A DNA stretch of 64,000 bases from Odiellus spinosus (lineage: Eukaryota; Arthropoda; Arachnida; Opiliones; Phalangiidae), in the NCBI GenBank assembly GCA_963920705.1, contig CAWUCO010000289.1, positions 62,001-126,000 of the forward strand, written 5' to 3'. Below the pieces are notes generated by a model. The model saw only the letters and a list, made by a program, of their open reading frames with translations, ran no database searches and was not told the DNA's origin. The position numbers and the translations under genes were made by a program. Within the stretch, counting starts at the first letter, position 1. Each line of letters opens with the position of its first letter. Positions 32,739 through 44,859 of this stretch are shown here, in pieces.

Positions 32739-34400
32739 CTTCTTTATTACGCAGAAATATTTCGTGATTGAGTGAGGAAGCGGTTGATACTATAACGGTA
32801 TCCGCGGCGGATAGTGCTGGAACGACTATAATGAAGGCTTTCTTTAAATGCTTGTTTTTTTTTGTGTTTCCAAGAAACTCAAATTAGCTTTGCGACTTGA
32901 CGAGGTTTTCCTGTACAACCACATATGAGGAAGATTTTGTTCTTCGAATATGTTCTTGATCTTTAGTTGAAGGAACTGACTCGTCGTCAATACAAGAGTT
33001 ACGTCTGAACCATAATGAAAGAGTATGATTATTTCTCCGTAAGTAAATGGTCGCTGCCAAACAACTTTGTGTAGTAAAAATCCTCCGTCAAGTACAAAAA
33101 TCATCTTGTCTTTTGGTAAGTAATACATTGGTCTCTCTACTTTATCCAGTTTTTTGAGATTTGATTTGATTACTTTACGTAGTTGACCGTCCACGAACAA
33201 GATGGCGGATACGAAGCCAGTTCATACTGGAAACAGTGTTCTAGCTCCTCAGATGTCTTATTTGGCAGACTATTAGAGACGAGTCGGGCCCCCGAATAAA
33301 TCGGGTTTTTTCGACCCGACCCGAACCCGGGCACAAAATTAAAAAAAATAGTCCGGGTCGGGTCGATCGGGCTTTTATTTCGTGAAATTCATATCGGGTC
33401 GGGCTCATTTTCAATCGGGCCCGGGCCGGGTCGGGTTTTTTCTTCGGCTTAAAATATTCGGGTCGGGTTTTTTCTTTGCCTTAAAATATTCGGGTTGGGT
33501 CTAGTCAGCTATATTTTTCACGGGCGGGCTCTCATACTTAAGCTTGATTTTCGTGAGAGGGAGAATTGAAGCGATTTCTTTAGGCGAGAGTCGCGACTCG
33601 CGAGATATATTTATGAAATAGCTCAACTCTAGTCTAATCTCTAAATACCATTTAGCTAGTAGCCTAGTATCTACAATTCTAGATATACCTCTAGCCCTAG
33701 CTCTTGGGCGCACGTCGCAGGAAAATGTCTTACTTCGTGGGAATTACGGCTTGTAAACCATCCCATCCCCTACCCCACATTCCCACAGTGTGATGTGACC
33801 TGTGAGTGCAGTTCTCATTTTCCTCCTTGGCGTCGCCAGGGTATATTAAGGGGGATGGAATGGCGGCCACACGTTATAACGCGTGTCGTTCAAACTCAGC
33901 TTCTGCGTCCAATTCCCCCTTTTTTCGGGCTTGGCTGTTAATATATTTTCTAATGCGCGTCCTTTTTCGCGCATGCTACGTGACTCCTTGCTAGAGAAGG
34001 AGAGAGCAGACTAAAACATTTAAGCTAAGAGTCTAAGGCTAGATGATGTAAGTATGTCACGTGAGTGCGCACCAAAAAAAACGGCTAGCAACTTAGCATC
34101 TTAAAGAAGCGAGAGAGGAAACTACATCATCTTCAGACTTTTCATGGACTAGTCAGCGTCGTTTTTCGGGTCGGGCCGGGTCGGAGTTTTTTTTATAATT
34201 TTTTTTTCGGGTCGGGCCGGGTCTGGTTTTTTTTTTAGAATTTTTTTTTCGGGTCGGGTCTTTAAAATGGTGGGCCCGACTCGTCTCTACAGACTATGCG
34301 ATTGAATTGGATTTATTGGAATGGCTTCGTTGTTAATACGTTTGCTCTTTTTATTGACAAGTGCGAGCGTATTAACTTTTAACATCTTTTACTTTCTACC
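32739..34400 (-). pseudogene. Decayed transposon-associated coding sequence (PIN-like family), split by a hAT
   Basis: Minus-strand frames read, in order: QSHSLPNKTSEELEHCF then YELASYPPS (34300 down to 33205, crossing the hAT), LFVDGQLRKVIKSNLKK, FVLDGGFLLHKVVWQ, TYGEIIILF, and ADTVIVSTAS near 32790. This order matches a large repeat-associated protein family in invertebrates whose second half carries VLDGG and (E/D)ADT...DTD motifs; a second copy is at 47690-50145. Several one-base shifts break the frame. The comparison with nuclease-type PIN folds is my inference. Confidence 0.5.
33274..34289. mobile_element. Non-autonomous hAT element, 1016 bp
   Basis: Perfect 18-bp TIRs TAGAGACGAGTCGGGCCC are flanked by identical 8-bp duplications CAGACTAT (33266-33273 and 34290-34297). 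Both subterminal regions are filled with GGGTCGGG-type repeats. Removing the element plus one duplication gives a continuous minus-strand frame in the host sequence. The interior shows no transposase. Confidence 0.9.
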
Positions 34401-34536
34401 ATACAGTGTTGGTCACTAACGTATCGGCTATTTATTGAACTCTTTCGCAGTTAATATTTTCATCGTCTCCTCTTCCACTCCATGAAGAAATAAGATTTGC
34501 TCCAATTTCTGTATTACATGGGGATGGTTGTTGAAC

Positions 34537-34995
34537 CATCAGGTTTGATTGTTAAGGGGGTGCTCCGTAAACTAGTACACTACACCCCCGCCAATCCGTG
34601 CGGCTACATCATTTGTCCCTAAAGTGCCGCACGCGAAACCGTGCCCGGAACGGGAAACAAGGCCAAAAAGCGGGAATCGAAGAATCCCAGACCAGTGCAC
34701 CCGCACACACGTGATGAGGCTAAGGCAGCAGAAGGAAAGGTATATGGCTTGGCGACCAGAACCCACACAGCAGTGCCATACGGCCCCAGTAATGTAACTG
34801 TGACCCAACAAGACCGACTCAAATTCAGAGGGAGCTGCCAGGGCCCAGTGCAGTCCCTGCGAGTCGGCCGGGTGTGGGCGAGACGGCCGTGTTCCAATTC
34901 GCGGAACTAGGACGGATCCTAGAACTCGGGCCCCCTCACCACGACAAGGATGGAACACTACCCCCACCCTGCGCACGGACAGGTGGGGGGAGGGG
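34537..34995 (-). mobile_element. SINE-like retroposon, copy 3
   Basis: An inverse-orientation copy of the 14491 family, shortened internally. It is flanked by 11-bp direct repeats GGTTGTTGAAC (34526-34536 and 34996-35006). Its 3' tail reads gcacccccttaacaatcaaa on the minus strand. Confidence 0.8.
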
Positions 34996-35006
34996 GGTTG
35001 TTGAAC

Positions 35007-37278
35007 TAGTAAGAATTTTCTAAATCTTGACCATAACGTGCGCGTCTAGAGTCACTTAGATCTACGTGTTGCTCGCTGCTTACAACAAAGGTTTTACAGC
35101 ATTATTTATATCAGAGCAAAATTTCATTGAAGTTATCCATTTGGCGAAAGAACTGTTAGAAAACTCCTACCACTCGTTAGTCCGCCTGTAGACTAACACA
35201 GTCGACAAAGGAGTAAGACTTTCTAAGATGAACATTTTTTTCACTGTTCATTATCAGGAAAAATAAAATTCCTCCTATAATACGAAACTCGACCATGGCG
35301 TCCGTTTTTGTGGAAGTTCCACCCCCTTACAATAGGCAACTTTTTTTTCGTCATCAGCACCATGGATAGATGTAATTTCCGTTGAGAGTTGCTTGTCTCT
35401 AATTTTGTCCGATCTTAACTTTTTTATTTTAAATGCACTGTACTATTCTGACGAAACTCGTGATCAGAAAAAGATATACAACCTTGGCAAATAAATTTTA
35501 ATGAAAGAATGAAAAGTAATGATAGATTTTGATTTTTTATTTCTTCTATAAAACTAATCTGTAGTTTTTTTTTTTAAATTCTCTGACTGTAAACTCCAAA
35601 AAATAGTGATAACGAAAACTTACTTATGAATAAGATAATTGATGATTTGCGACTGTAATTGCGACCAAAAATTGTAATTAGAATCTGATCGTTGAATACA
35701 AGTTATCCTTTACGGGCATCCTTACAATATCTTCAAATTAAAAATCAAAAAATCGCGATACGACACAGTACTGATATTACGCAGTCTGAATAGGAAACAA
35801 TAATGATGGGATGCAATCTAAATAGCACATAATCTTTATGTATACAATCTCAAATGGACCCAATATCGATAGTGAACTCGAAAGCCCGGTCTAATAGCGT
35901 AAATAAGTACACAAAATTTGAATTTCATGGATCTTTTAAAACAGATTCGTTATTTGTCATTTTTAAACTACATTTTTGCAATATCAATCTTGGATTTTGA
36001 AGCATATATATTTTCAATGCTTATGTTTAAAAAAGTTAATTTTTGAATTATATGTTTTAAAGACTTTAAAAACAGTATATTTTATTTATTTTAAACCGGT
36101 TTAAACCATGTGATATAATCAGGACTGGCTAGTTATTGAGAACCCCTCATTGTGTTCTCCTGGTTCAAGAAATTTTTCAGCTTTCCATGACCATTTTTTC
36201 AATTAGCGATTCAATATTGTAAAATATAGTTTAATTTATTTAATCCCTTCAACTCGCTTGTCCCTCTTGTAACTTTTTATGTTAGGTTAGTTAACCTCAC
36301 GAGCTTGCCCACCCCTTTAAATAGTTATTTCATTGGGCTAGCACATCCATCTCGTATCATCATGGTCGCCGTAGCTACGGCCTAGGTCGCTTGGCGGAAT
36401 AGTAATCCCATGGCATGCCTTCGTTTAAAAAGGATTCTCGTCCAAATTCTTCCGCTTTCGATATTAGAATAGCTTTTGTACATATTATATGAAAGCATTG
36501 TATAATTTATTACCAATAGGGTACTAATTATCTCCGAAGATTTACTAATACAGGTTTTCATAAGTCAAATAGTGGAAAATATCGCTAAGCCTCGTTCACC
36601 GTAGCTTAGGCTGCTCCGCTGGCCGCTGCCTAGGCCGCTAGGCGCTCTTTCCGCGAGGCGGCCTCCCACGTGACGCTTTTCGGTTTGAATTCGGTCGTAT
36701 GTGTGAACCAAACGAAAATCTTGACGCAGAGGCTCTGCGTAAGAGCTTTTTTTGACACAGAGCTAACGTTTTCGGTAGTCATTTTCGGTCAAGTGGGAAC
36801 CTAGCTTTAAAATTGGATTGAATTATTATTATTATTATTATTATCTCATTGTTAATTACTCAGCTTTACACGGTGATATTGTGGCGGAGGAATTCACCCC
36901 AAGCCATTCCTTGTAGGAAAGGCTGGATATGTGGCAGCATTGGAGGATCACGCTTTTCTGCATATTCTTCAAAAGGTAAGTACTTAAGCCCAGTTTTTCT
37001 CGATTAGGTTTTGGGTTTCTGGAAACAACCCCAGTTGCTGAAATCTTAATCGGGATTGTACGGACTTATTTTTGCTTCCAAATACGTTGAATTTCTATAC
37101 ATAAATTGCTATATTTATTTATTTTGTCAGTTTGTTTTCTGTATATTTTGGATCAACGGGACCGCGTTATCAATTAGGGTGGTGTGCCCAGAAAGTTTGT
37201 CAACCAAAATGATATCTGTATTGTATTGTCTGTAATAAAAGGTTTATCCCAATAGAGCGTGGTACATTTGGATTCAAG
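35007..37278. other. Intergenic, nothing coding recognised
   Basis: AT-rich with an ATT microsatellite near 36826-36843. 36590-36810 begins aagcctcgttcacc and ends gtgggaacctagcttt, which may be a short TIR element (about 220 bp). No genes seen. Confidence 0.4.
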
Positions 37279-37286
37279 AACTGAGG

Positions 37287-38747
37287 CAGGGGCGTAGGAA
37301 CGTTTTTCAGATTGGAGGGGGCAAAATCCGCAAATGTGATAATTTTTTTGGGAGGGGGGCAAATAACATAATTTTCTTTTTACACTAAAAGGTATTTTCA
37401 TTTTTCAAATACATACGTCCTAGTCCTACCCAAAAGTATTGTACAGCCCCAAGTATTGAAGAATTCTTTTCAAATCTCTAGAGTAGAGACAGCTACTCCA
37501 TGGTTCAAAATAAACAGTTTATTAAATAAACGTTTTCAGGAGGGCTTTCGGACGTATATTTGTTATTTTTGTAAATTTTGTAATGTTTGAGTAGAATGGG
37601 ATTGAAATGGGAGTCGCTACTTGTTGAGGTTTAATTAAGCCATCGAGATATCGGAAGCAATAATAAAAACTGATTAACATGATAATTGTTTATTAGCGAA
37701 ATTATTCGAACAACGCGATTACATATCGAACTAGAGAGTGCAGTAAAAATAAACATTAATAACAATGTATAAATATACAAAATAAAAAACATTATCTAAT
37801 GTAAAGAAAAAATAAACGGACGAAGGTAAATTAATTTTTTTTAATAAGATCTCGTTATCTAATGTAAAGAAAAAATAAACGGACGAAGGTAAATTTTTTT
37901 TTAATAAGATCTCGTTATCACTCGAACTTCAACACTACTCTAGCTGGTCCGAAAGCTCTCATATCCATTTAATAAACAGTTTCTTTTAATTATGCAGTAG
38001 CTGACTCTTTAATTTTTTGGTTATTATTATTATACGTTATTCACCATGGTCAAGCTGGTCAACAAATTTTGTGTAAAGGCCCATGCATTGTATTTACCTT
38101 CATATTTGATTTTATGTCCGCAATATACTCCGCCAGTTTTCTTTTTTAGACGCTACTTAAGTTAAAACGTTAACGTATAGAATTCTCACAACAGCCCAAC
38201 GGCCAGTCTAGTCAGGGCTGAGGTTCGGGAGTTTGTTTTTAACATTTAATTTTAGTTTTGGTCCTTAAGTTTTTGAAGTATACTTTTTGTTCTATTTTAA
38301 GCGATTAAAGCGAAGCGTGGGAAAATCTGTTTATTATATTTTGACAACTTTAAAGACTAACCTTAGTAGTTTTTCCGCGGTCTTAGCCGATGAGTAGCCA
38401 ACTCTTTATACTACGGTGTTTTTTAATAACAGTAAAAAAATTTTATATGAGCATAATGAACTAGGTCTAGTAGTATCCAAAGAAATGCATGTTTAGAGCT
38501 ACACGATTTTGATATAAATTATTTCTACCAATATAGGATAATTAGAACTATTTTTTAAATAATTATTGGGTGTTTATCAGAGAAAATGTTTTACTCCACA
38601 AAATCTAAACATTTCGGAGGAGCAGTCTATAAGTTTTGGAGAGGGCAATCTAAACATTTTGCAGGGGGCAAGTTCGACATTGCAGGGGGCAAAGGAATTT
38701 ATTGCAGGGGGCAAGATTGGCATTGCCCCCTAGTTGTTACGCCCCTG
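37287..38747. mobile_element. Non-autonomous hAT element, 1461 bp
   Basis: Ends CAGGGGCGTAGGAACG and GTTGTTACGCCCCTG are flanked by 8-bp duplications AACTGAGG (37279-37286 and 38748-38755). Subterminal GGGGGCAA repeats lie on both sides. It includes a 63-bp tandem duplication at about 37793-37917. No transposase frame. Confidence 0.85.
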
Positions 38748-39050
38748 AACTGAGGCGGGATCGTATTTCTATTAAGCGGGAGTCGATGATATAAGTGCAT
38801 GCTGAAGCCGATGAAACCCTCCTTTGAAGTCTATTACTCCCGGGTCTTGTCTACCCATCTCGGTATGGGTTAGTCTCAAAAATCGCGATTCGTACGCCTC
38901 CTAAGGGTAGATATTTTCGGAGCGGGAGTTCGTCCAGCGAATATCTCTAGCAATTTTGGAGTTCGTCAACCAAACGTCGTCGTATGTGGAAAGAGAGAAT
39001 TTCCAATTTTCCGTGGACAGGGGTATGAAGTAGGACCCCTCCGATCTCGT
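38748..39050 (+). repeat. Repeat block E, also at 43088-43400
   Basis: Starting at aactgaggcgggatcgtattt, about 290 bp are shared with 43088-43380, including agtctattactcccgggtct and ggagcgggagttcgtc. A shorter related piece is at 46580-46690. Confidence 0.65.
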
Positions 39051-39095
39051 AAAATTGGGAACCTAATTAGAATTTTTCTTTAGAAAAATTCTGTT

Positions 39096-40250
39096 ATCTG
39101 TGGCTCTAGTTTTCCGTAGACGGTGAGCAGCTCCTTTGTTTGGGCTGTATTGACTCCAAAGGGGAAATAACATAGGCTTCCAAGATCCGAGATTCTTGTA
39201 CATTAGCTACGTTCACACTTGACACTTTGGAACCGTTTTCAAACCGTTTCGAATGTTCAAATCGACTTTTTAAGATTTTAATTTTTCTTCTTGATCAAAG
39301 ATCTACAAAGGTGACCCCAAAATTTTATCATTTGACCTTTCCAAAACGGTTTCAAAGTCTGTAGTGTGAACGTAGCTATAATGGAAGCTCAAATTTCATG
39401 GGATAACCCTTGACGCTTTTTTTGGTACACTTTTAAGTTCAGTGTGTCTGTACCTAGAGTCGTCGATCGGAAAGGCCGATCACTAATTTGGAATATCTTT
39501 GTTTTCTTTTTTTGAGTGATTTAGTTTAATTTTATGTCGATGTGTGTGCTTTTGACCTTTTTTTCCAAAATAAGGCTATAATATAAAGTAAAATTAATTT
39601 TAAATCTATGATATACATAATAGTCACTCGTTTTGCACGCGTTGAAATTACGGTTGCTTCTAGCTAGTGCATAAACGGCCATAGAGTATTTGCACTGCAC
39701 GCTTAGACAGCCCGCTTAGGCAAAAAAGGCTATATCTTCAAGCTCTATCATTGCTATGACGCTAAGCTCGTACGCGTTGAAATTCCGTATGGTTCCAGCT
39801 CTAGCTTATAAACTCCATACAAGCTGCTGAAAAGCGACCGTTCACTATATTTATTCTGGGATAGAGAATCAGAAAACACACCCCTTTACCTTTATACCCG
39901 CTGAATTTCGGAAGTGAAATAAGCGGGAGAGTATAGTGAAAAGAGAGAAAGAGACGCCATAAAATGTTTCATCGGTTAGTTTAGTAAAACTACTATATCT
40001 TTAACAAAAGACGAATATGGTAATTATTTTTGTTTTATTTATATTTGGAATGTGCTACTTGTATTTTTATTTCCGATTTGGACTTAAATATTAACTAAAT
40101 GAGCTGTTATAAATTATAATCCAAGGCTTAGTGGGACCATCTCTTCAACGTGGACCTTTTTAGGTCAGGTTTTACTCGATAGATATCACTAATCTCTCCG
40201 CCGACAGCCCTCGTTGTTCAGAATTACATTTTAAATCCAGCGATCTCCCC
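39096..40250 (+). repeat. Repeat family D, + copy
   Basis: This copy is homologous to 61195-62210 in inverse orientation. Landmarks are ctctagttttccgtagac, cagctcctttgtttgggctg, acgcgttgaaatt.cg(g/t)(t/a)tg (twice) and atatctttaacaaaagac. No convincing frame. Confidence 0.65.
39204..39378. mobile_element. MITE, 175 bp, with an empty site in the other family D copy
   Basis: TAGCTACGTTCACAC and its exact complement form the ends. The family D copy near 62105-62115 reads directly across the equivalent site (acattagtgaagctc on its strand), so this is a clean insertion. The target is compatible with TA. Confidence 0.8.
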
Positions 40251-40290
40251 CTTTCTTCCCCCTTCCTTCCCCCTCCCTCCTTCATTTTGT
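40245..40290 (+). repeat. Polypyrimidine tract
   Basis: A run of C and T (ccccctttcttccccc and similar) of about 40 bases. Confidence 0.7.
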
Positions 40291-41815
40291 TTTACTGCCA
40301 CGACAGATAATTTCGAAACAACACCGTTGGTAATTACGATATTTTTACCCTCGGTAAGAATTTTATTTCTATTGACACGGTAGATAGTTGTGCCACGCAA
40401 CGATAAATTCGATTACGAAATTGAATTCATTTACTTTATATATATGGCATGTCCATGTAATTGTTTCTTCTTTTCGCACTCCAGCCGCGGCTCTCGATCG
40501 TGGCCTAATGTAAGCGGTTCCGTCAGAATTATTAGTACACGTTCGGAGACAATTTTTTTATTCCACGAGTCGAACCGTTCTATTCTTTTTATATCGAATT
40601 ACTTTTTGCGTTTCCTTTTCTCCTTTTGTGGGAAAAGTCACGCGTGTGTTTGCGCTATATTGAACCACCCCTTTCATTTTATTTTCAATATCAGTAGTAA
40701 ATGGACCTAGTGACATTTCCTGCACTTCAGTATATTGGCGAGTGTTGGTTAAAGTTTTAACCTTTTACTATAACTATAGCCTAGTTTATATATGAATATA
40801 ATTTAATTGTAATTGCACTTTTTGGTTTAGAGTAAATAGACCACGCGATATGTTTATATTTCAGAAGGCGAGTCAGAGTTTTCGAGAAAAAAATTTTCAC
40901 TCTATTTTTGGGAGAGCAGCCGCGGAACAGTTGATTTTCGTTGATCTGATTCCGATTGGATAAAATATTTTTAAAAGATACGTTACACTGCTCCATTTAT
41001 GATTAGTTATCTAATCAAACTATCTGCGAGAAAAGGATAGTCGTTTCTATTTGCCAGTCAACTGTGAAACGCTATTTTAAATGAATAGTAGCGTAGAATT
41101 AGATCTATTGTCAAGTAAATGCGTATTATTTCACCTAAAATAATAGACTTATAATTAAATTGTCAGTTATCCGTTTGAGTATAGGTTAACCGGTAAATAT
41201 CTGGTCAAAAAGGTGGAATCAGTTTGAATAGATAACTCGGAAAAATAGTTAAAAAGATATTCAATAAAAAATGATGTAATTTATCCGTTTATTTGCGCAA
41301 TATCTGGTACGCGTAACAGATAATGTGTCCTATAAAGATGTTGGATCACTGTTCGAATTAAGGCCCACATTTTTCCGTCCTACCTAACAACTGGAATTAC
41401 CTTGGCCATATCGAAGACCTCCCTGTGGTAAACATCAGTTGGAGTTTCGTTCCGTTAACTCTACTTCAATGGTAGAATGACTACCATGTAAGAGGAAGGT
41501 TCTAGGATTAACACGGCCACGGGTGAGTTCAGTTAACACTACTGTATGCTCAAGATCGATCGAGGGCAAAATCGAGGAGAATCGGGGCACTTCGCGAGTG
41601 GCCTTATGAAATTCGCCATTAGTGAAATATACTCTGAAATAATTCCTAATAGAGTTAACACTTACAATAAACCTATTGTAACAGATAAATGTTGATTTCA
41701 GAGAAAAGCAGCTACACCATAGATTAAAATTGTAGCTCTTTCTAAAGGTTAATAGTAATATGAGAAAATGGTAAACTTCGAACTCAATGAACAAAATATG
41801 CCAACTTAAAATAAA
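40291..41815. other. Intergenic, nothing recognised
   Basis: The + strand frame 40390-40710 lacks any recognisable domain and is rich in Phe and Ser. I do not call it a gene. Confidence 0.35.
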
Positions 41816-41823
41816 TAGCCGTG

Positions 41824-42612
41824 CAGACACCTGCACATGCCGACTTTTGAGGCCCGAGCCGAGCCCGGGGTATAGCAATGAAAAAGGCCCGAAACACACC
41901 CGGCATGATTGGAATTGCGGAATTGTAGGCCCGGTCCGGCCAGGCCCGATTAGAAAATCTGAGGTTATAGGCCCGGTCCGATTGGTATTTTTGGATTTGA
42001 AGCCCGGTCCGGCCCTGCCCGATTGGAATTGCGGAGTTGTAGGCCCGGTCCGGCCTAGGCCCGAAAAATAAATGTGGCTTACGTAAAACAAAACTAAAAC
42101 TATATGAGGCTAGGAATAGAAACTTCTAGTCTAGGGGGAAAGAAACTGAGTGAGACAGAATGAGAACAGCGGGGGAGGGCCCCGCGTAAATTTGGTGAAC
42201 TTTATAGGTGTAGGAGTAGTAGAGCGAGAGCCGAGAGGCTTTGGCGTGGGAACATGGGAAGTTGGACTGTTAGTCAACTAGGAACAAAATAACCAAATTA
42301 AGCGCAGTTGACAGTTGGTATCTTTTTCATATCATCAAAACATAAATGAATTGAATTCGTGTATTATTAATTAATTATACTAATAGTTTGTCCCAATGTC
42401 ACATTTGTTGTTATAAGCTGATATGCTTTGATGTAAAGGGGAAACCGTCCAAGCCCAACCCGGCCCAGCCCGAGTTTTGAAATCAAAATTAAAGAACGAC
42501 CCGACCCGTTAAATAAAAAAATTATGAAGCCCGGCCCGGCCTGGTAAATTTAAAAATTTTAAAAGCCCGGCCTGGTCCGCTCCGATTGGACCGGACATCG
42601 GGCAGGTCTCTA
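41824..42612. mobile_element. Non-autonomous hAT element, 789 bp
   Basis: Ends CAGACACCTGC and GCAGGTCTCTA are imperfect TIRs flanked by identical 8-bp duplications TAGCCGTG (41816-41823 and 42613-42620). Subterminal GGCCCGGTCCGG repeats fill the left third, and similar CCCGGCCC repeats the right. Long frames across it (41435-42091 minus) are products of these repeats. Confidence 0.85.
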
Positions 42613-42620
42613 TAGCCGTG

Positions 42621-43078
42621 AAAAGAAATTCCGATATAAAAAATAACATGCCTTTCTGACGCTAAATTTGTTTAAAGGGACACATGGAGTTAAAAAATGA
42701 AGAGTCTTAGAATTTGTTTTAGGAATCACCGTGTCAAATAACGTATTCGTCATTTTTTCACAATTTTTCTGAAGTTTGGTTAAGTTTGAATGTAAGTGAA
42801 GTATAAATTCGGGCCAATCACATTATTGCAGCCTTCAAAAGCGCTTGTAATGCCCTAATATTAAAATCCTTATTCTATGAGAAAGTTAACGTTCATTGTA
42901 AATATTTAAAAAACACCTCAACCACGAAATATTACAGCGTTATAAATAATCTGGTAAAAACGTCGCTAGATGGTGCTAGCGACGCCTTTACAAAACATAT
43001 ATGTACCGTCTGTTGAAGGCAGGAACCGTTGGGTTCATTTGATTGCTTCGAATTTCTACTTCACTTAGATTCAAACTT
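42621..43078. other. Intergenic, nothing recognised
   Basis: A short inverted repeat, cgtcgctag..tgctagcgacg (about 42960-42985), is the only structure seen. Confidence 0.35.
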
Positions 43079-43400
43079 GTTACGCCCCTGAACTGAGGCG
43101 GGATCGTATTTCTAATAAGCGGGAGTCGATGATATAAGTACATGCTGAAGCCTATGAAACCCTCCTTTGAAGTCTATTACTCCCGGGTCTTGTGTACCCC
43201 TCTCTGTATGGGTTATTTTCAAAAAGCGCGATTCGTACGCCTCCTAACGGCAGATATATTCGGAGCGGGAGTTCGTCGAGCGAATCTCTAGCAGCCTTGG
43301 AGTTCGTCAAAAAAAAAAAAAAAAACGTCGTCGTTCGTGGAGAGAGAGAATTTAAAATTTTCCGTAGACAGGGGGCATCGAGGGGTCGGACATTTCTAAA
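43079..43400 (+). repeat. Repeat block E carrying a hAT right end
   Basis: TTGTTACGCCCCTGAACTGAGG at the start equals the right end plus target duplication of the hAT at 37287-38747. The block then continues as in 38748-39030. It holds an A-run of 19 at about 43308. Confidence 0.7.
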
Positions 43401-43407
43401 AAAAACG

Positions 43408-43795
43408 TACGGGATTTCGAAATCAAATTGGATTTCGTGTGATTTCGAAATCATTCTGTTGATTTCGTGTGATTTCGAAATCATTCTGTTGATTTCGTGT
43501 GATTTCGAAATCATAGCGTGGATTTCGTTTGATTTCGGATTTTTAAATTTTCCAGTTGATTTTGTCAGATTTTGAAAAAAATTCTCCTGATTTCGTCGGA
43601 TTTCGGAATTTTTACCGTGATTTCGTCGGATTTTGAAATTTTTACCGTGATTTCGTCGGATTTTGAAATTTTTACCGTGATTTCGTCGGACTTTGAAATT
43701 TTTACCGTGATTTCGTCGGATTTTGGTTTTTTTATCGTGATTTGTCGGATTTTGAGATTTTACATATGATTTCGTTGGATTTTGAAATTTTTCTG
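43408..43795 (+). repeat. 30-bp minisatellite, GATTTCG family
   Basis: There are two blocks of 30-bp units. At about 43430-43530 the unit is gatttcgtgtgatttcgaaa plus tcattctgtt (about 3.5 copies). At about 43600-43740 it is gatttcgtcggattttgaaa plus tttttaccgt (about 5 copies). Confidence 0.8.
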
Positions 43796-44046
43796 TGACA
43801 TTAAATATCAATCAACTTTCGAAACCGTTCGCATGCAGACTAACGAAACCAAAGTTGCATTTTTAGTTTCAAACCTTGTAGACGATAACAAGATGGTCAA
43901 GCCCATAGGAATAGCTAGACCCATGACATTGTAAAAGAGGCTGAAAAGAATGATGCTATAGCAGGGGCTTGTTATGCACGCATAAACGCTCTTTGAACAA
44001 TTTGAATGACGTTTCGAGATTCCTTTAAACACGAAGTTGCGTAAAG

Positions 44047-44241
44047 TTTTTCAAATCATGTTTTTCAAATCATGTTTTTCAAATCATGTTTTTCAAATCA
44101 TGTTTTTCAAATCATGTTTTTCAAATCATGTTTTTCAAATCATGTTTTTCAAATCATGTTTTTCAAATCATGTTTTTCAAATCATGTTTTTCAAATCATG
44201 TTTTTCAAATCATGTTTTTCAAATCAAATCATGTTTTTCAA
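44047..44241 (+). repeat. 14-bp tandem repeat, about 13 copies
   Basis: The unit TTTTTCAAATCATG is nearly perfect, with one shortened unit at the end. It generates overlapping artefact frames in two phases. Confidence 0.95.
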
Positions 44242-44840
44242 CTTGGCTACTTGTGAACGCGTCTTTATATCTAATCTTTATTAATTTATCTTGGATACTC
44301 GTGTGAAAGCGGCTTTATATCTAATCGATATGTATTTATCTTGGATACCCGTGTGTACGCGGCTTTATATTGAATCTTAATTTTTCTTTGATACGTCTGA
44401 ATGCGGATTTATATCTAATCTTTATTAATTTATCTTGGATACCCGTGTAAACGTGGCTTTATATCTAATATTTATTCATTTTAACTTAGATACCCGTGCG
44501 AACAGGCATTTATGTATTATCTTTGTCATTTTATCTTGGATACTCGTGCGAACGGGACTTAATATCAATTCTTTATTAAGTCATTTTTATCTTGGAAACG
44601 CGTCTTTATATCTATTCTTTATTAAGTCCTTTTATCTTGGATACCCTATGAACATGCCTTTATATCTAATCTTAATTATTTTTTCCCTTGGATACCCTTG
44701 TGAAGGCACCTTTACATCTAATCTTTATTGTTTTATCTTGGATACCCGTGAAAACGCACCATAATATCTAAAATTTATTAATTCATTTTATCTTGAACAC
44801 CTTACACCCGTGAAAACACGCCTTTATCTAATCAACCTAA
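44242..44840 (+). repeat. Degenerate satellite, about 50 bp unit
   Basis: About eleven units have the core cttggatacccgtgtgaacg followed by cggctttatatctaatcttt and a short AT spacer. The core is the complement of the family A/B motif cgtttacacgggtatccaag (55115-55135). Confidence 0.75.
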
Positions 44841-44859
44841 TATCTTCAAAAATATCTTT

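Noticed and set aside
40390-40710. 106-codon frame in an otherwise empty stretch
   Set aside because: No domain, Phe/Ser-rich composition typical of AT-rich non-coding DNA, no splice or promoter support.
41435-42091. 218-codon minus-strand frame with Gly/Pro-rich repeats
   Set aside because: Crosses the end of a hAT element; the Gly/Pro pattern comes from GGCCCGGTCCGG subterminal repeats.
43152-43811. 219-codon minus-strand frame
   Set aside because: Spans block E and the 30-bp minisatellite; the peptide is repeat translation (RRNHGKNF repeated).
44047-44241. Possible CRISPR-like array
   Set aside because: Units are directly tandem with no spacers; this is a eukaryotic simple satellite.
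44037-44306. Long overlapping frames across the 14-bp tandem repeat
   Set aside because: The unit lacks stops in several frames, so the frames are an automatic product of repetition.
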